Source: an uncultured Candidatus Saccharibacteria bacterium | Lineage (GTDB): Bacteria > Patescibacteriota > Saccharimonadia > Saccharimonadales > Saccharimonadaceae | Direction of reading: 5' to 3' | NCBI GenBank assembly: GCA_946560015.1 | Contig: CAMNUC010000005.1 | Span: forward strand, 1 to 34,026 | Length of the DNA stretch: 34,026 nt | Part shown: positions 1 to 7,987 of the stretch, one piece after another | How the letters are laid out: each line of letters starts with the position of its first letter | How positions within the stretch are numbered: the first letter of the stretch is position 1 | Notes under the pieces: model-generated | Databases searched by the model: none | Told to the model about the DNA's origin: nothing | Seen by the model: the letters and a program-made list of their open reading frames with translations, nothing else | Program-made: the position numbers and the translations under genes

Positions 1-317
1 TGGTAAGCAGCTTTAGAAATCAGGAAAAAGGCGATGTGTGCGCCACGATCTGTATATTCTTGGCGCATTTTAGGAATGAGGCTATTCGGAGTCTGGCTAG
101 TAACCATGAAACGATAGGACGCTTCGTCGGGGTTGACCTGGAGCGGAACAATGTAATCCTTGCGCATGTCTTCAATACTGAGAACATCTGGCACGAGTGG
201 AACGGTCTCCTCAAAAGTACGCGTATCGAGATAAGGCAACCCCAAAATGCCAGCTCGGCGGCGGGTGGCTTCTTCTTCATTATCACGGCGTTTGCGTTGG
301 ATTTCTGCTTCGTTCAT
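1..317 (-). CDS. Type IV pilus / type II secretion assembly ATPase, N-terminal part (PilB/GspE), cut by window edge
   Basis: The frame opens at the ATG at 315-317 on the minus strand and runs off the window with about 105 codons. It begins MNEAEIQRKRRDNEEE, a charged helix, followed by GILGLPYLDT and then VPLVPDVLSIEDMRKDYIVPL. It continues through a beta-rich stretch (ASYRFMVTSQTPNSLIPKM) to IAFFLIS. This matches the N-terminal domain of PilB/GspE assembly ATPases, where 'LGLPYLD' and 'LP...A......P' patterns precede the ATPase core. The Walker motifs lie outside the window, so the call rests on the N-domain only. Type IV pili are common in Saccharibacteria. A TACAAT box (complement of 351-356) lies upstream with a predicted leader of about 27 nt. 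Confidence 0.7.
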   Translation of the reverse strand, partial: MNEAEIQRKRRDNEEEATRRRAGILGLPYLDTRTFEETVPLVPDVLSIEDMRKDYIVPLQVNPDEASYRFMVTSQTPNSLIPKMRQEYTDRGAHIAFFLISKAAY

Positions 318-446
318 TAATTATTTGTGCCCAATTATGCTTATAGCTATATTGTAACATAAGCGGGAAGGTTTGACGATGGATTTTTTGATAGATGTAC
401 TCTACTGAACCGTAAACAACCAGACATATCTGTTAAACAAGAAATT

Positions 447-1528
447 ACCTCCCAAACATCTTACACACTTTTCTAGTAAGATTAGTAAAGGATGCTAAGG
501 ATGAGGAATAGAGTTATGCAAGATAAACAGCGCCGGATTTATGGCGCTAGAATACGTCTTGGTTGGTTCATGGAGGCAAAGAGACTAAAATCAGTCACAA
601 AGGCTTGCGCGCAATTAGGTGTACCAAGAGAAACTTATTACTATTGGTATAGAAAATGGAAGATTGGCGGACGAACCTTGAAGAGCCTGATGGATCAGCC
701 AAAGACTCCAAAATCACACAAGAATGACCCTGATGAAGAAACTGTATCATTAGTAGTGCAGTTAAGACTTGGATTGGTGTACGGAGAGGACGCCTTATCG
801 TTTGTATGTAAAAGAGACTACGGGGTTAAGGTATCATCACATGGCGTACATAACATACTATCTCGTGCTGGACTACTAGAAAAGCGCAAGAAAAAAGCTC
901 GGAGACAGTACCGAGTTAGCGATTATCCATATAAGCCGGGTGAAGTTATGCAAATGGATGTTAAGCATTGGAAACACTCGGCTTATCAATATGATATCAC
1001 AGACTGTTGTACTCGGATTAAGTTCAAGATGATCTTTGAGGATTATAATACCTATACTACTACCAAGTTCCTAGAGAAAGCCATCAAATTTTACGCACCA
1101 GCATTTGATATAGAACTCATCCAGACCGACAATGGCTCTGAGTTTACAAATAACCAAATCTATCTTGATAGCAAGAAAGAACCACCTTTATCATTACCAG
1201 AGAAATGGTTGATTAGGCATAATATTGGTTTCCGTCATATACCACCCAGTTCACCACATCTTAACGGACGCATAGAGCGTCCTCATGGCGTAGATAAATG
1301 GCGATACCCACGTATGACTACCGGTAGTCATACAGTTACTGAACTGCGTGAATTCTGTGAGGAAGATTGTCTGGACTACAATACGTATCGTCCACATTCC
1401 AAATTATATAATCTTACACCGGTAGAGTTCCTACAAAGTCTAGAAGGCTATGAGCATGCTTGCCCAGACTTTAGTGTGCTATACTAGAAACATTAACGAC
1501 GAGAAGTTGTGCAACTTGTTTGGGAGGT
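447..1528 (+). mobile_element. Intact IS481-like insertion sequence, about 1.08 kb
   Basis: A single transposase frame is bracketed by imperfect inverted repeats. The left end at 447-458 reads ACCTCCCAAACA and the right end at 1517-1528 is its exact reverse complement. Similarity continues inward for about 15 nt with mismatches (left TTACACAC, right complement TTGCACAA). The exact outer ends and a target-site duplication could not be fixed by eye. The element sits between the pilus ATPase start and the 3' end of the FISUMP gene and breaks neither. Confidence 0.75.
492..1487 (+). CDS. IS481-family DDE transposase
   Basis: This is a full-length 331-residue transposase. The N-terminal part has a helix-turn-helix (VTKACAQLGVPRETYYYW, residues about 36-53), followed by a second winged-helix-like stretch. 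The integrase core carries the catalytic triad D156 (QMDVKH), D213 (QTDNGSEF) and E262 (LNGRIERPHG), and ends with the usual YNTYRPHSKLYNLTPVEFL. The single frame without a frameshift fits IS481 rather than IS3. The ATG at 492 directly follows AAAGG; the ATG at 501 has better spacing from it and may be the true start. No stop or frameshift is seen, so the element could still be active. Confidence 0.85.
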   Translation: MLRMRNRVMQDKQRRIYGARIRLGWFMEAKRLKSVTKACAQLGVPRETYYYWYRKWKIGGRTLKSLMDQPKTPKSHKNDPDEETVSLVVQLRLGLVYGEDALSFVCKRDYGVKVSSHGVHNILSRAGLLEKRKKKARRQYRVSDYPYKPGEVMQMDVKHWKHSAYQYDITDCCTRIKFKMIFEDYNTYTTTKFLEKAIKFYAPAFDIELIQTDNGSEFTNNQIYLDSKKEPPLSLPEKWLIRHNIGFRHIPPSSPHLNGRIERPHGVDKWRYPRMTTGSHTVTELREFCEEDCLDYNTYRPHSKLYNLTPVEFLQSLEGYEHACPDFSVLY

Positions 1529-1617
1529 TAACCTTTTCTCGCAAAAATAATGTGATTTTTTACATCTGTCTGTGTTCCTTAATGTTAGTGTGCGGTGGAT
1601 TGGTTTTATCCTCTTTT

Positions 1618-3042
1618 TTAATTTGCAGTAGCAGTAATAGTAACCTCAGTAGCATAAGTACCAGAAGGAAGGGTAGAGTCTACGGATATGGCTACTGGAA
1701 AGGTAATAGTTTTACTTTCTGCTCCTAGTGATTCATAGAATAAGACTTTGTTATTACTAATACCAATAGGACTAAATAATGTGTTTGCGGTAGTATCACC
1801 TAGTGTGCCTCCTGCCAGTGCTGAGTTAGTCTTCTTAATACCCCATGCTCTAGTACCAGGAGTGATAGTAGTATCGGTAGTGATCATTGGTATATTGTGA
1901 TTAGGTACTATGGGTGATTGTTCTAAAGTAGATTGATTAGTACTAAGTAGTACTTGGTACTTTTGATTAGAACTAATAGTAGCCGTAATATCTCCATGAG
2001 CTACAGTAGTAAAGTCTACTTCACTACTCATACCAGATGTAGCATCAATACTGATGACAGGGGAGACGGTAATAGCTACATTAGAAGTGGTAGAATCTGG
2101 GAGAACTACTGGCGGGAAGTCTGGATCATCTGGGTAGTTGGGGTCTGGGAATAGCTCTTCACTATCATTACCATTGCCGGAGAGGTTGGTGGTAGTGGTG
2201 AGGGCGAGACAGCGGACAGAGTTACCGTAGTAGCGCTGGCCGCGACTGTTGCCGTTGGATGGATTGGCGGCGTTACTGTAGAGGTACAAGATGTACGCTT
2301 GATTAGAATAGTAAGGCGTAGACGACCAATAGAAACCGTTGCCGCCGACGTAGTCGATACCACTGGAGCTCGCGCGCCCGCTATACTGGAAGTATATCGG
2401 GCTACCACGCATAATGGTAGATCCAGCAGCGTTATCACCTGCACCATAAGCTGTAGTTAATCCACCAAATGAACCTTTAGCTGTAGTACTACTTGTTGGC
2501 AGATGCCAGCCATTAGGACATACACCTTGTACTGTACCAGTTGCAGAAGTGTCTCCATTCATCGCAGCTGGCCAGGAGTAGTAGTTACCTCTTGATGCAT
2601 GATCACCGTCTGTGTGACCTGGATTACAGTATTGTGCTACTGTAATTGTATCCTGCCAGCCAGAACAATCTGTACCTCGGCTAGTACCACCACCATTGTA
2701 GGCTAGGTTCTGCGTCATCCAGCAGTTACCATCTTTAAGCTTAGTGACCCAGTAAGACTTGCCATCACGAATATCTATGAGTTGTTTAGTCTTATTCTCC
2801 TTAGTATTAGTACAGATTTGGTCAGACATTTGTTGCATGTACTTGATGTTCATGAGAGTGCGTTGGTCGGTAGTAGTATCGGAACGAGTTATGGTATTGG
2901 TGGGATTGATGGTACTATCTGTTGCAAAGGTGGGGTTAGGGATGTAGGTGAGGTAGGAGAAGAGAGCGAGAGTAGAGCAAGATGCCATAACAGTAATTAT
3001 GGGGATTTTGCATTTGTTAAAGTTAGTGTTGATTTTGAGCAT
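1618..3042 (-). CDS. Secreted FISUMP-domain surface protein
   Basis: This predicted secreted protein has about 474 residues. A positively charged start and hydrophobic stretch (IPIITVMASCSTLALFSYL) end near TFA, consistent with a signal peptide. Residues about 90-275 hold a FISUMP domain (Fibrobacter succinogenes major paralogous domain): KSYWVTKLKDGNCWMTQNLA, GWHLPTSS, GFYWSSTPYYSNQAY and YGNSVRCLA. A Pro/Asp-rich linker (FPDPNYPDDPDFPPV) leads to a Ser/Thr-rich beta domain of about 160 residues ending in VTITATAN. No sortase motif or C-terminal membrane segment is seen. Two ATGs are adjacent; AGGAGG lies 1 nt before the first (3045) and 4 nt before the second (3042), so the second is preferred. 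FISUMP proteins are frequent in Saccharibacteria and thought to be surface-exposed. A structured leader RNA precedes it. Confidence 0.8.
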   Translation of the reverse strand: MLKINTNFNKCKIPIITVMASCSTLALFSYLTYIPNPTFATDSTINPTNTITRSDTTTDQRTLMNIKYMQQMSDQICTNTKENKTKQLIDIRDGKSYWVTKLKDGNCWMTQNLAYNGGGTSRGTDCSGWQDTITVAQYCNPGHTDGDHASRGNYYSWPAAMNGDTSATGTVQGVCPNGWHLPTSSTTAKGSFGGLTTAYGAGDNAAGSTIMRGSPIYFQYSGRASSSGIDYVGGNGFYWSSTPYYSNQAYILYLYSNAANPSNGNSRGQRYYGNSVRCLALTTTTNLSGNGNDSEELFPDPNYPDDPDFPPVVLPDSTTSNVAITVSPVISIDATSGMSSEVDFTTVAHGDITATISSNQKYQVLLSTNQSTLEQSPIVPNHNIPMITTDTTITPGTRAWGIKKTNSALAGGTLGDTTANTLFSPIGISNNKVLFYESLGAESKTITFPVAISVDSTLPSGTYATEVTITATAN

Positions 3043-3094
3043 CATGCCTCCTATGTGTAATTATGGGTTAAGTTGAGGGAGCCAGATTTTTGGT

Positions 3095-3244
3095 AACAAA
3101 AATAGCGCACAACGGCATATAACAATATATGCTTGTGGACAAATTGTGCGCTTACTGATACCAAAAAAGGCGCCACGAGCGGGCTACCTAACGTGAACAC
3201 TTTCCCAAAGGAATCTGTTTTGCATTAGACGCTACATGACGCCA
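3095..3244 (-). promoter_or_regulatory. Structured leader RNA, copy A: two hairpins each followed by a U-run
   Basis: Read on the minus strand, the 5' hairpin pairs 3244-3231 (GGCGTCATGTAGCG) with 3182-3170 (CGCTCGTGGCGCC): 13 pairs, one bulge and two G-U pairs, followed at once by TTTTTTGG. Inside it, CTAAT can pair with GTTAG. The second hairpin pairs AGCGCACAA (3153-3145, as its complement) with the matching arm at 3113-3105 over 9 bp. It contains an inner 7-bp stem GCATATA/TATATGC with loop TTGT (3133-3116) and is followed by TATTTTTGTTACC. The same architecture occurs at 33712-33860. Each hairpin plus U-run resembles an intrinsic terminator, which would suggest attenuation of the FISUMP gene; that function is inferred. 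Confidence 0.7.
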
Positions 3245-3304
3245 TTTTATTACAAAACAATACAAATATATTACATTTGCGTATTCACATTAGTAGCCAC
3301 CTTT

Positions 3305-3310
3305 ATTGTA
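3305..3310 (-). promoter_or_regulatory. Predicted -10 box of the FISUMP leader
   Basis: On the minus strand the sequence reads TATGATACAATA, with -10 TACAAT and a TG extension. The same 12-mer occurs at the start of the second leader copy (-10 at 33645-33650). Transcription from here would give a leader of about 250 nt before the FISUMP start. Confidence 0.5.
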
Positions 3311-3357
3311 TCATATAATGCAGAAAAGCGCAGTCTTTTTACGAGAAGATTACCTAA

Positions 3358-3439
3358 AGTTTTCGACACACAGGTCAAAAAGTCTTATCCCTCCACCCCT
3401 GTTAGCTCGGAAAAGTTTTCGACATGCAGGTCGAAAACT
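3358..3439. repeat. Two copies of a hairpin-forming repeat
   Basis: The copy at 3414-3439 is a perfect inverted repeat: AGTTTTCGAC, loop ATGCAG, GTCGAAAACT. A diverged copy at 3358-3383 reads AGTTTTCGAC, loop ACACAG, GTCAAAAAGT. On the minus strand the perfect copy is followed by TTTT and could end transcription from the P-type ATPase gene, although it lies inside the small ORF at 3402-3605. No other copies were noticed in the window. Confidence 0.55.
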
Positions 3440-3605
3440 CCAAAGCTATACTGATACCAAAATCTTCATAAGATTGTTTGGAGTTTTTAATTGCCTCATC
3501 TTGAGTTTGAACAAAGAGAACATCTTGACCTTTGTTACTTTCATAGATAAAATCCTGCAGAGACTTACTAGTATAGCACGAATCGTTAATGGTTTTAATT
3601 TTCAT
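3402..3605 (-). CDS. Possible small protein overlapping the end of the P-type ATPase gene
   Basis: This is a 67-residue frame whose ATG overlaps the last codons of the ATPase gene by 11 nt, with AAAGGGG about 8 nt upstream, which suits translational coupling. The first 50 residues look protein-like (KSLQDFIYESNKGQDVLFVQ, DEAIKNSKQSYEDFG). The last 16 codons run through the hairpin repeat at 3414-3439. I do not recognise a family. It may be a real small protein or a chance frame; similarity of residues 1-50 in relatives would decide. Confidence 0.35.
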   Translation of the reverse strand: MKIKTINDSCYTSKSLQDFIYESNKGQDVLFVQTQDEAIKNSKQSYEDFGISIALEFSTCMSKTFPS

Positions 3606-6120
3606 TGTAATTCCCCTTTTTAGACTGCTTACGGCGACGGGGTTTCTTGAATAGGTCGAAGACGAAGGTGGCTAAAATGGCAAGCCCAAACGCACCAAGC
3701 AATTCAAGAGGATTAAGTGGAGTCATGCCGATAATGCGGTTAAGAAACGGAACATAAATGAACAAAAGTAACACTACAAGAATAATGGAATTAATAAGTA
3801 CAATAACCTTATCTTTGAAGTCCTGGAAGAAGTTCTTGATAGCATAATCGTCGGACTGCAAGACATAGACAACAAAGACATTTGACAAGACAAGTGTAGA
3901 AAAAGCGAAAGTTGAGGCGAGCGGTTGCGTAGCGCCGTTCTGAAGGAAGAAATAATACCCGGCGAACGATGCTGCAAATAGCGCCACGCCTTGCAGAAGA
4001 CACCTGAGAATAGTTGGTAGATTTAGCAGTGGCTCATTAAGCTTGTGCGGCGGCTCTTGCATAACATCGCGGTCAGGCTTGAGTCGCTGAAAGATAATAG
4101 AAGAAGTAGGGTCGATAATTAGCTCCAAGAGTACGATATGAACAGGGAGCAGCAAAAGCGGTAGGCCAAAAAGTGGCACGAAGAGAGATGCTAGAATAAT
4201 TGGAATATGGATAACAAGAATATAGGCGATGGCTTTTTTGATGTTGTTGTAGATGGTGCGACCACCGCTAATAGCTTCGACGATGGTATTGAAGTTATCA
4301 TCCATCAGGATAAGATCAGAAGCTTCTTTGGCGACGTTGGTGCCACGTAAGCCCATTGCGATACCAATCTCGGCTTTCTTGAGGGCCGGTGCATCGTTAA
4401 CTCCATCACCAGTCATAGCAACGACTTCATGGTTATTTTGCAGAGCTTCGACGATGCGCATTTTGTGGCTAGGATATACACGCGCAAAGATGTTGGTGGT
4501 TTTGACGCGTTTGGTGAGCTCAGCGTCACTCATGGTTTCTAACTCGGCACCAGTAATGACTTCGGCGCAGTTCTCTAGGCCGATTTTCTCGGCGATACCT
4601 TCGGCAGTTTCTCCATTATCACCAGTGATCATGATAACTCGCACGCCTGCACTGCGGCAAGATTTAATCGAAGACTCCACACCAACACGGGGCGGGTCAA
4701 CCAGCGCAACTAAGCCGACAAAAGTGAGAGAATTATCTTCAAGCTCGCCAGGGATCTTGGTAACATGCTCGCCCTTAGCGATAGCAAGGACACGATAGCC
4801 GAGCTTAGAGAAAGCATTTGCTCTAGAAACGATTTGGCTGTAGGTGGCTTGATTCAGGTGACATAGTGGGAGAATACTCTCGTGGGCACCTTTAGCGCAG
4901 AGGACTTGCTGGTTGTCAATCTGCCAGATTTGCCCCATCATTTTATCTTCGTTATTGAAAACATATTCGTGGACTAGTTTATGCTCGTAAACTGCTCGGT
5001 CGACACCATGCTGAAAAGCATATTCCTGGATAGCAATCTCCATCGGGTCATAGGGATTTTTGGGACAGGCGAGAGCGGCAATCTGAGCAAAATCGGCTTC
5101 GTTGGTAAAGATATCTTGGACGGTCATTTTGTTCTGTGTGAGCGTGCCAGTTTTGTCGGTACAGAGTACAGTAACAGCACCGAGGGTCTCAACGGCTTTC
5201 ATATTGCGAGTGAGGGCTTTGTGTTTGGCGAGTCGCCAGGCCCCCATCGCTAGAAATACAGTGAGAACAACTGGTATTTCTTCGGGAATAGTAGCCATTG
5301 CCATTGTAATACCCGACAAAACCGACTGGATGATACGGTCCTTGAACTCAAGATTGTCATTATAGAAGAAATTTACTATGACAACTATAACACAGAAGCT
5401 GAGGCTGATAATCGTACAAATAATAATGAGTTTACGAATTTGTTTTTCCAGAGGGGTTTTGACTTTTTTGATAGACTTTAGGGCGCGACCGATTTTGCCA
5501 TACTCGGTATTACTACCTACTGCAGTGATCTGGACTACAGCGGAACCGTTTGTGACGTCACAACCAGCATAGCACATGTCGAGACGAAAATGCTCACTAG
5601 AAGTGTCCTGAAGTTTCTTGTATGCTACGGCTGATTCGCCAGTTAGAGCTGATTCATTAACACCCAAACCTTGCATAGTAATAATCTTGCCGTCGGCTGG
5701 GACTTTGTCACCTTCTTTGAGCAGAACAATATCGCCCACTACCAAATCTTTGCTATCAATAGTAGTCTGCTTGCCATTGCGAATGACTGTAATATTAATG
5801 GCAGATAGAGTATTCAGCTCCTCGAGGGCTTTATCGGTCTTCTGCCCCTGGACAAACTCAATGCCTGCTACGAAAAGTACACAAACGAGCATAATAACCC
5901 CATCGCCAGCCTCACCCAGAATAAAATAGATACTTGCTGTGATTAGTAGCAGTAAGAACATCGGCTCAGTGAAAATATGAAGAATTTTTTGAAGGATATT
6001 CGGTTTGTGGGCTGGCGCGATTTCATTAGCACCGTATCTTTCACGTGATTGAACCACTTCGGCGTCGGTGAGCCCGTGATTTGAATTGGTGATTTGCGTT
6101 TCTGAATGAGACTTATTCAT
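3595..6120 (-). CDS. Cation-transporting P-type ATPase (P2-like)
   Basis: An 841-residue ATP-driven cation pump of the inner membrane. It has the N-terminal cation-ATPase domain (GLTDAEVVQSRERYGANEI), a TGES actuator loop (NESALTGESAVAYKK), the phosphorylated Asp322 in CTDKTGTLTQNK, and the hinge TGDGVNDAPAL. About ten membrane segments are predictable. M4 reads IPEEIPVVLT, like PEGLP of Ca2+ pumps. M6 reads LLELIIDPTSS instead of the NxxxD of SERCA/PMCA pumps, so the ion cannot be named safely; Ca2+ or Mn2+ are possible. The length is normal for bacterial P2 pumps. A TATAAT box (complement of 6131-6136) puts the transcript start about 4 nt before the ATG, nearly leaderless. Confidence 0.9.
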   Translation of the reverse strand: MNKSHSETQITNSNHGLTDAEVVQSRERYGANEIAPAHKPNILQKILHIFTEPMFLLLLITASIYFILGEAGDGVIMLVCVLFVAGIEFVQGQKTDKALEELNTLSAINITVIRNGKQTTIDSKDLVVGDIVLLKEGDKVPADGKIITMQGLGVNESALTGESAVAYKKLQDTSSEHFRLDMCYAGCDVTNGSAVVQITAVGSNTEYGKIGRALKSIKKVKTPLEKQIRKLIIICTIISLSFCVIVVIVNFFYNDNLEFKDRIIQSVLSGITMAMATIPEEIPVVLTVFLAMGAWRLAKHKALTRNMKAVETLGAVTVLCTDKTGTLTQNKMTVQDIFTNEADFAQIAALACPKNPYDPMEIAIQEYAFQHGVDRAVYEHKLVHEYVFNNEDKMMGQIWQIDNQQVLCAKGAHESILPLCHLNQATYSQIVSRANAFSKLGYRVLAIAKGEHVTKIPGELEDNSLTFVGLVALVDPPRVGVESSIKSCRSAGVRVIMITGDNGETAEGIAEKIGLENCAEVITGAELETMSDAELTKRVKTTNIFARVYPSHKMRIVEALQNNHEVVAMTGDGVNDAPALKKAEIGIAMGLRGTNVAKEASDLILMDDNFNTIVEAISGGRTIYNNIKKAIAYILVIHIPIILASLFVPLFGLPLLLLPVHIVLLELIIDPTSSIIFQRLKPDRDVMQEPPHKLNEPLLNLPTILRCLLQGVALFAASFAGYYFFLQNGATQPLASTFAFSTLVLSNVFVVYVLQSDDYAIKNFFQDFKDKVIVLINSIILVVLLLFIYVPFLNRIIGMTPLNPLELLGAFGLAILATFVFDLFKKPRRRKQSKKGNYNEN

Positions 6121-6291
6121 AAGTGTAATAATTATACCATAAAACTCTTGCTCGGGTTGTTTTCTGTGATATAATAAACTTAATCATGATATAACTTTGT
6201 CACCTCAGCAAAATCTTTTGTGAAATAGAGAAGGTTTTGTTGCTTTTTTGATGGTATCTAGTACAATAGTCTTATAGAAAGAGGTAATATT

Positions 6292-7605
6292 ATGGCAGAA
6301 AAAATCACCGATGCAGTATTTAACTGGATTGGCAAAGAGAAGAAACGTCAAAGTGAGGGCCTAGAGCTAATTCCAAGCGAGAACTATGTCTCTGAGAATG
6401 TGCTTAAGGCGATGGGTTCGGTATTGACGAATAAATATAGCGAAGGTTACCCTGGCAAGCGTTACTATGGCGGTAATGAAAATATTGATAAAATCGAAAA
6501 CCTTGCGATTGAACGCGCAAAGAAGCTTTTTAATGCCGACCACGCAAACGTGCAGCCACACTCAGGGGCTAATGCAAATGAGGCAGTGTACTTTGCATGG
6601 TGCCAGCCGGGCGATACGATTCTGGCAATGTCGTTGCCAGCAGGTGGGCATCTCACACATGGTTCGCCAGTGACGCGCAGCGCAAAAATTTATAATTTTA
6701 TTGGTTATGGCGTGACCGAAGATGGTGATATAGATTACGACGAATTAGAGCAGCTTGCGAAGGAATATCAACCAAAGGTGATCCTGGTAGGGTATTCGGC
6801 ATTTATGAAAATCCCAGATTTTGACCGAGTGAAGAAGGTGGCTGAGAAAATTCCCGATTGTCTTCTAATGGCGGATATGGCGCATGTGTCGGGCTTGATT
6901 GCGGGCGGCGTGCATCCAAATCCACTAGAGCATGGATTCCATGTAATGACTACCACCACACACAAGACCTTGCGCGGCCCACGTGGGGGCTTGATTCTTT
7001 CAATGGGAACGGTGGGTAATCCTTTGCGCAAAACCGAGCATAAGCTGGAGAATATCCCAACCTTGATTGACCGAGCAGTATTCCCTGGTACGCAAGGTGG
7101 GCCACTGGAGCATGTGATTGCAGCGAAGGCGGTGGCGTTTGAAGAAGATTTGCAGCCAGAATTTAAAGATTATGCAGCACAAATTGTAAAAAATGCCAAA
7201 ACTTTGGCGGAAGAATTGAAACAGGCTGGGTTTAAGCTGCAAGGTGACGGTACGGATAACCACTTGATTTTGGCAGACGTGAAAAATAGCTTCGGCTTTG
7301 ATGGCAAGATTTATGAAGTAGCGCTGGACAAGATCGGGTTGACATTAAATGCTAATTCCCTACCTTACGACAAGGGTGCAGCCTTCCGTCCATCCGGTGT
7401 ACGTCTCGGTACTCCCGCTATGACGACACGTGGTCTTAAAGAAACCGAAATGAGGCAGATCGCAGCCTGGATGAAACAGGTGGCGGAGATCTGTGTAAAG
7501 GTGCAAAACGAAGAAAGTTTGGAGAATTACGCTAACGAACTCGACAAGCTGCGCGATGAGGTGCGCGAGTTGGCGCTGCAGTATCCGGTGCCAGGGATAG
7601 AGTAA
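6292..7605 (+). CDS. glyA: Serine hydroxymethyltransferase
   Basis: GlyA is a PLP enzyme converting serine and tetrahydrofolate to glycine and 5,10-methylene-THF. The 437-residue sequence is full length, with SEGYPGKRYYGG, HSGANANEAVY and the PLP-binding lysine K225 in TTTTHKTLRGPRGG. AGAGG lies 9 nt before the ATG, and a TACAAT box lies about 30 nt upstream. With folD at 23302 it supplies one-carbon units. No clear terminator follows; a strong promoter begins about 55 nt after the stop. Confidence 0.97.
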   Translation: MAEKITDAVFNWIGKEKKRQSEGLELIPSENYVSENVLKAMGSVLTNKYSEGYPGKRYYGGNENIDKIENLAIERAKKLFNADHANVQPHSGANANEAVYFAWCQPGDTILAMSLPAGGHLTHGSPVTRSAKIYNFIGYGVTEDGDIDYDELEQLAKEYQPKVILVGYSAFMKIPDFDRVKKVAEKIPDCLLMADMAHVSGLIAGGVHPNPLEHGFHVMTTTTHKTLRGPRGGLILSMGTVGNPLRKTEHKLENIPTLIDRAVFPGTQGGPLEHVIAAKAVAFEEDLQPEFKDYAAQIVKNAKTLAEELKQAGFKLQGDGTDNHLILADVKNSFGFDGKIYEVALDKIGLTLNANSLPYDKGAAFRPSGVRLGTPAMTTRGLKETEMRQIAAWMKQVAEICVKVQNEESLENYANELDKLRDEVRELALQYPVPGIE

Positions 7606-7661
7606 GATACGCTATACAGCTAGCACGGGTTGCGGTTTTGTAAAAAGTTAATGTTTATCTA

Positions 7662-7690
7662 TTGACAAATATCGTAACCTGTGCTATTAT
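7662..7690 (+). promoter_or_regulatory. Strong sigma70-type promoter
   Basis: TTGACA (7662-7667) is separated by exactly 17 nt from TATTAT (7685-7690), which is preceded by TGTGC (extended -10). This is the closest match to the sigma70 consensus noticed in the window. The predicted start near 7697 gives a 291-nt leader for the gene at 7988. Confidence 0.75.
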
Positions 7691-7696
7691 TGAGAT

Positions 7697-7987
7697 AGGC
7701 CTCTAGCTAGGTTTGGTTTGCGGTGTACTATTATTGCATCCGGCTAGATTGGCTGGGGAGCACTTTGAGAATATGATGGTTTATCTGAGCTGGTTAGCAG
7801 ATTGATTATTTAGTCGGGTATTTTAGGCAGCGATAAGTACTTAATCTTTAGTTATACGTTCGTGAAGATTGAGGGTTTTTGGCTGCCTAAAAAGCAGTGG
7901 GCGACATAGAGGGAAAAGTCCTTCTTGAAAAACGGAGAAAACTCCGGTGTCACTGTGGGCGAAAGCCTTCCGAAAGGATGAATAATC
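7697..7987 (+). promoter_or_regulatory. Long structured 5' leader, candidate cis-regulatory RNA
   Basis: This covers most of the 382-nt gap between glyA and the next gene. TTTTAGGCAGC (7822-7832) pairs perfectly with GCTGCCTAAAA (7882-7892) and encloses an AATCTT/AAGATT stem (7844-7849/7865-7870). Then CAGTG (7895-7899) pairs with CACTG (7951-7955) around two small hairpins, GGA-AAAG-TCC and CGGAG-AAAA-CTCCG, making a three-way junction. Two GAAA-capped hairpins follow (7958-7967 and 7969-7978). The second carries the ribosome-binding AAAGGA next to the start codon. Farther 5', TCTAGC may pair with GCTAGA. It did not match riboswitch consensus sequences I know (cobalamin, ZTP, THF, glycine, c-di-GMP). 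Confidence 0.55.

Noticed and set aside
20-320. Other frames at the left edge (20-286 minus and 36-320 plus)
   Set aside because: They shadow the pilus ATPase frame, which has the recognisable N-terminal domain.
7697-7987. Known riboswitch, RNase P RNA or tmRNA in the long leader
   Set aside because: Boxes such as AGGGAA and CACTG recall cobalamin or RNase P motifs, but the full consensus cores are missing and no CCA end or tag ORF is present.
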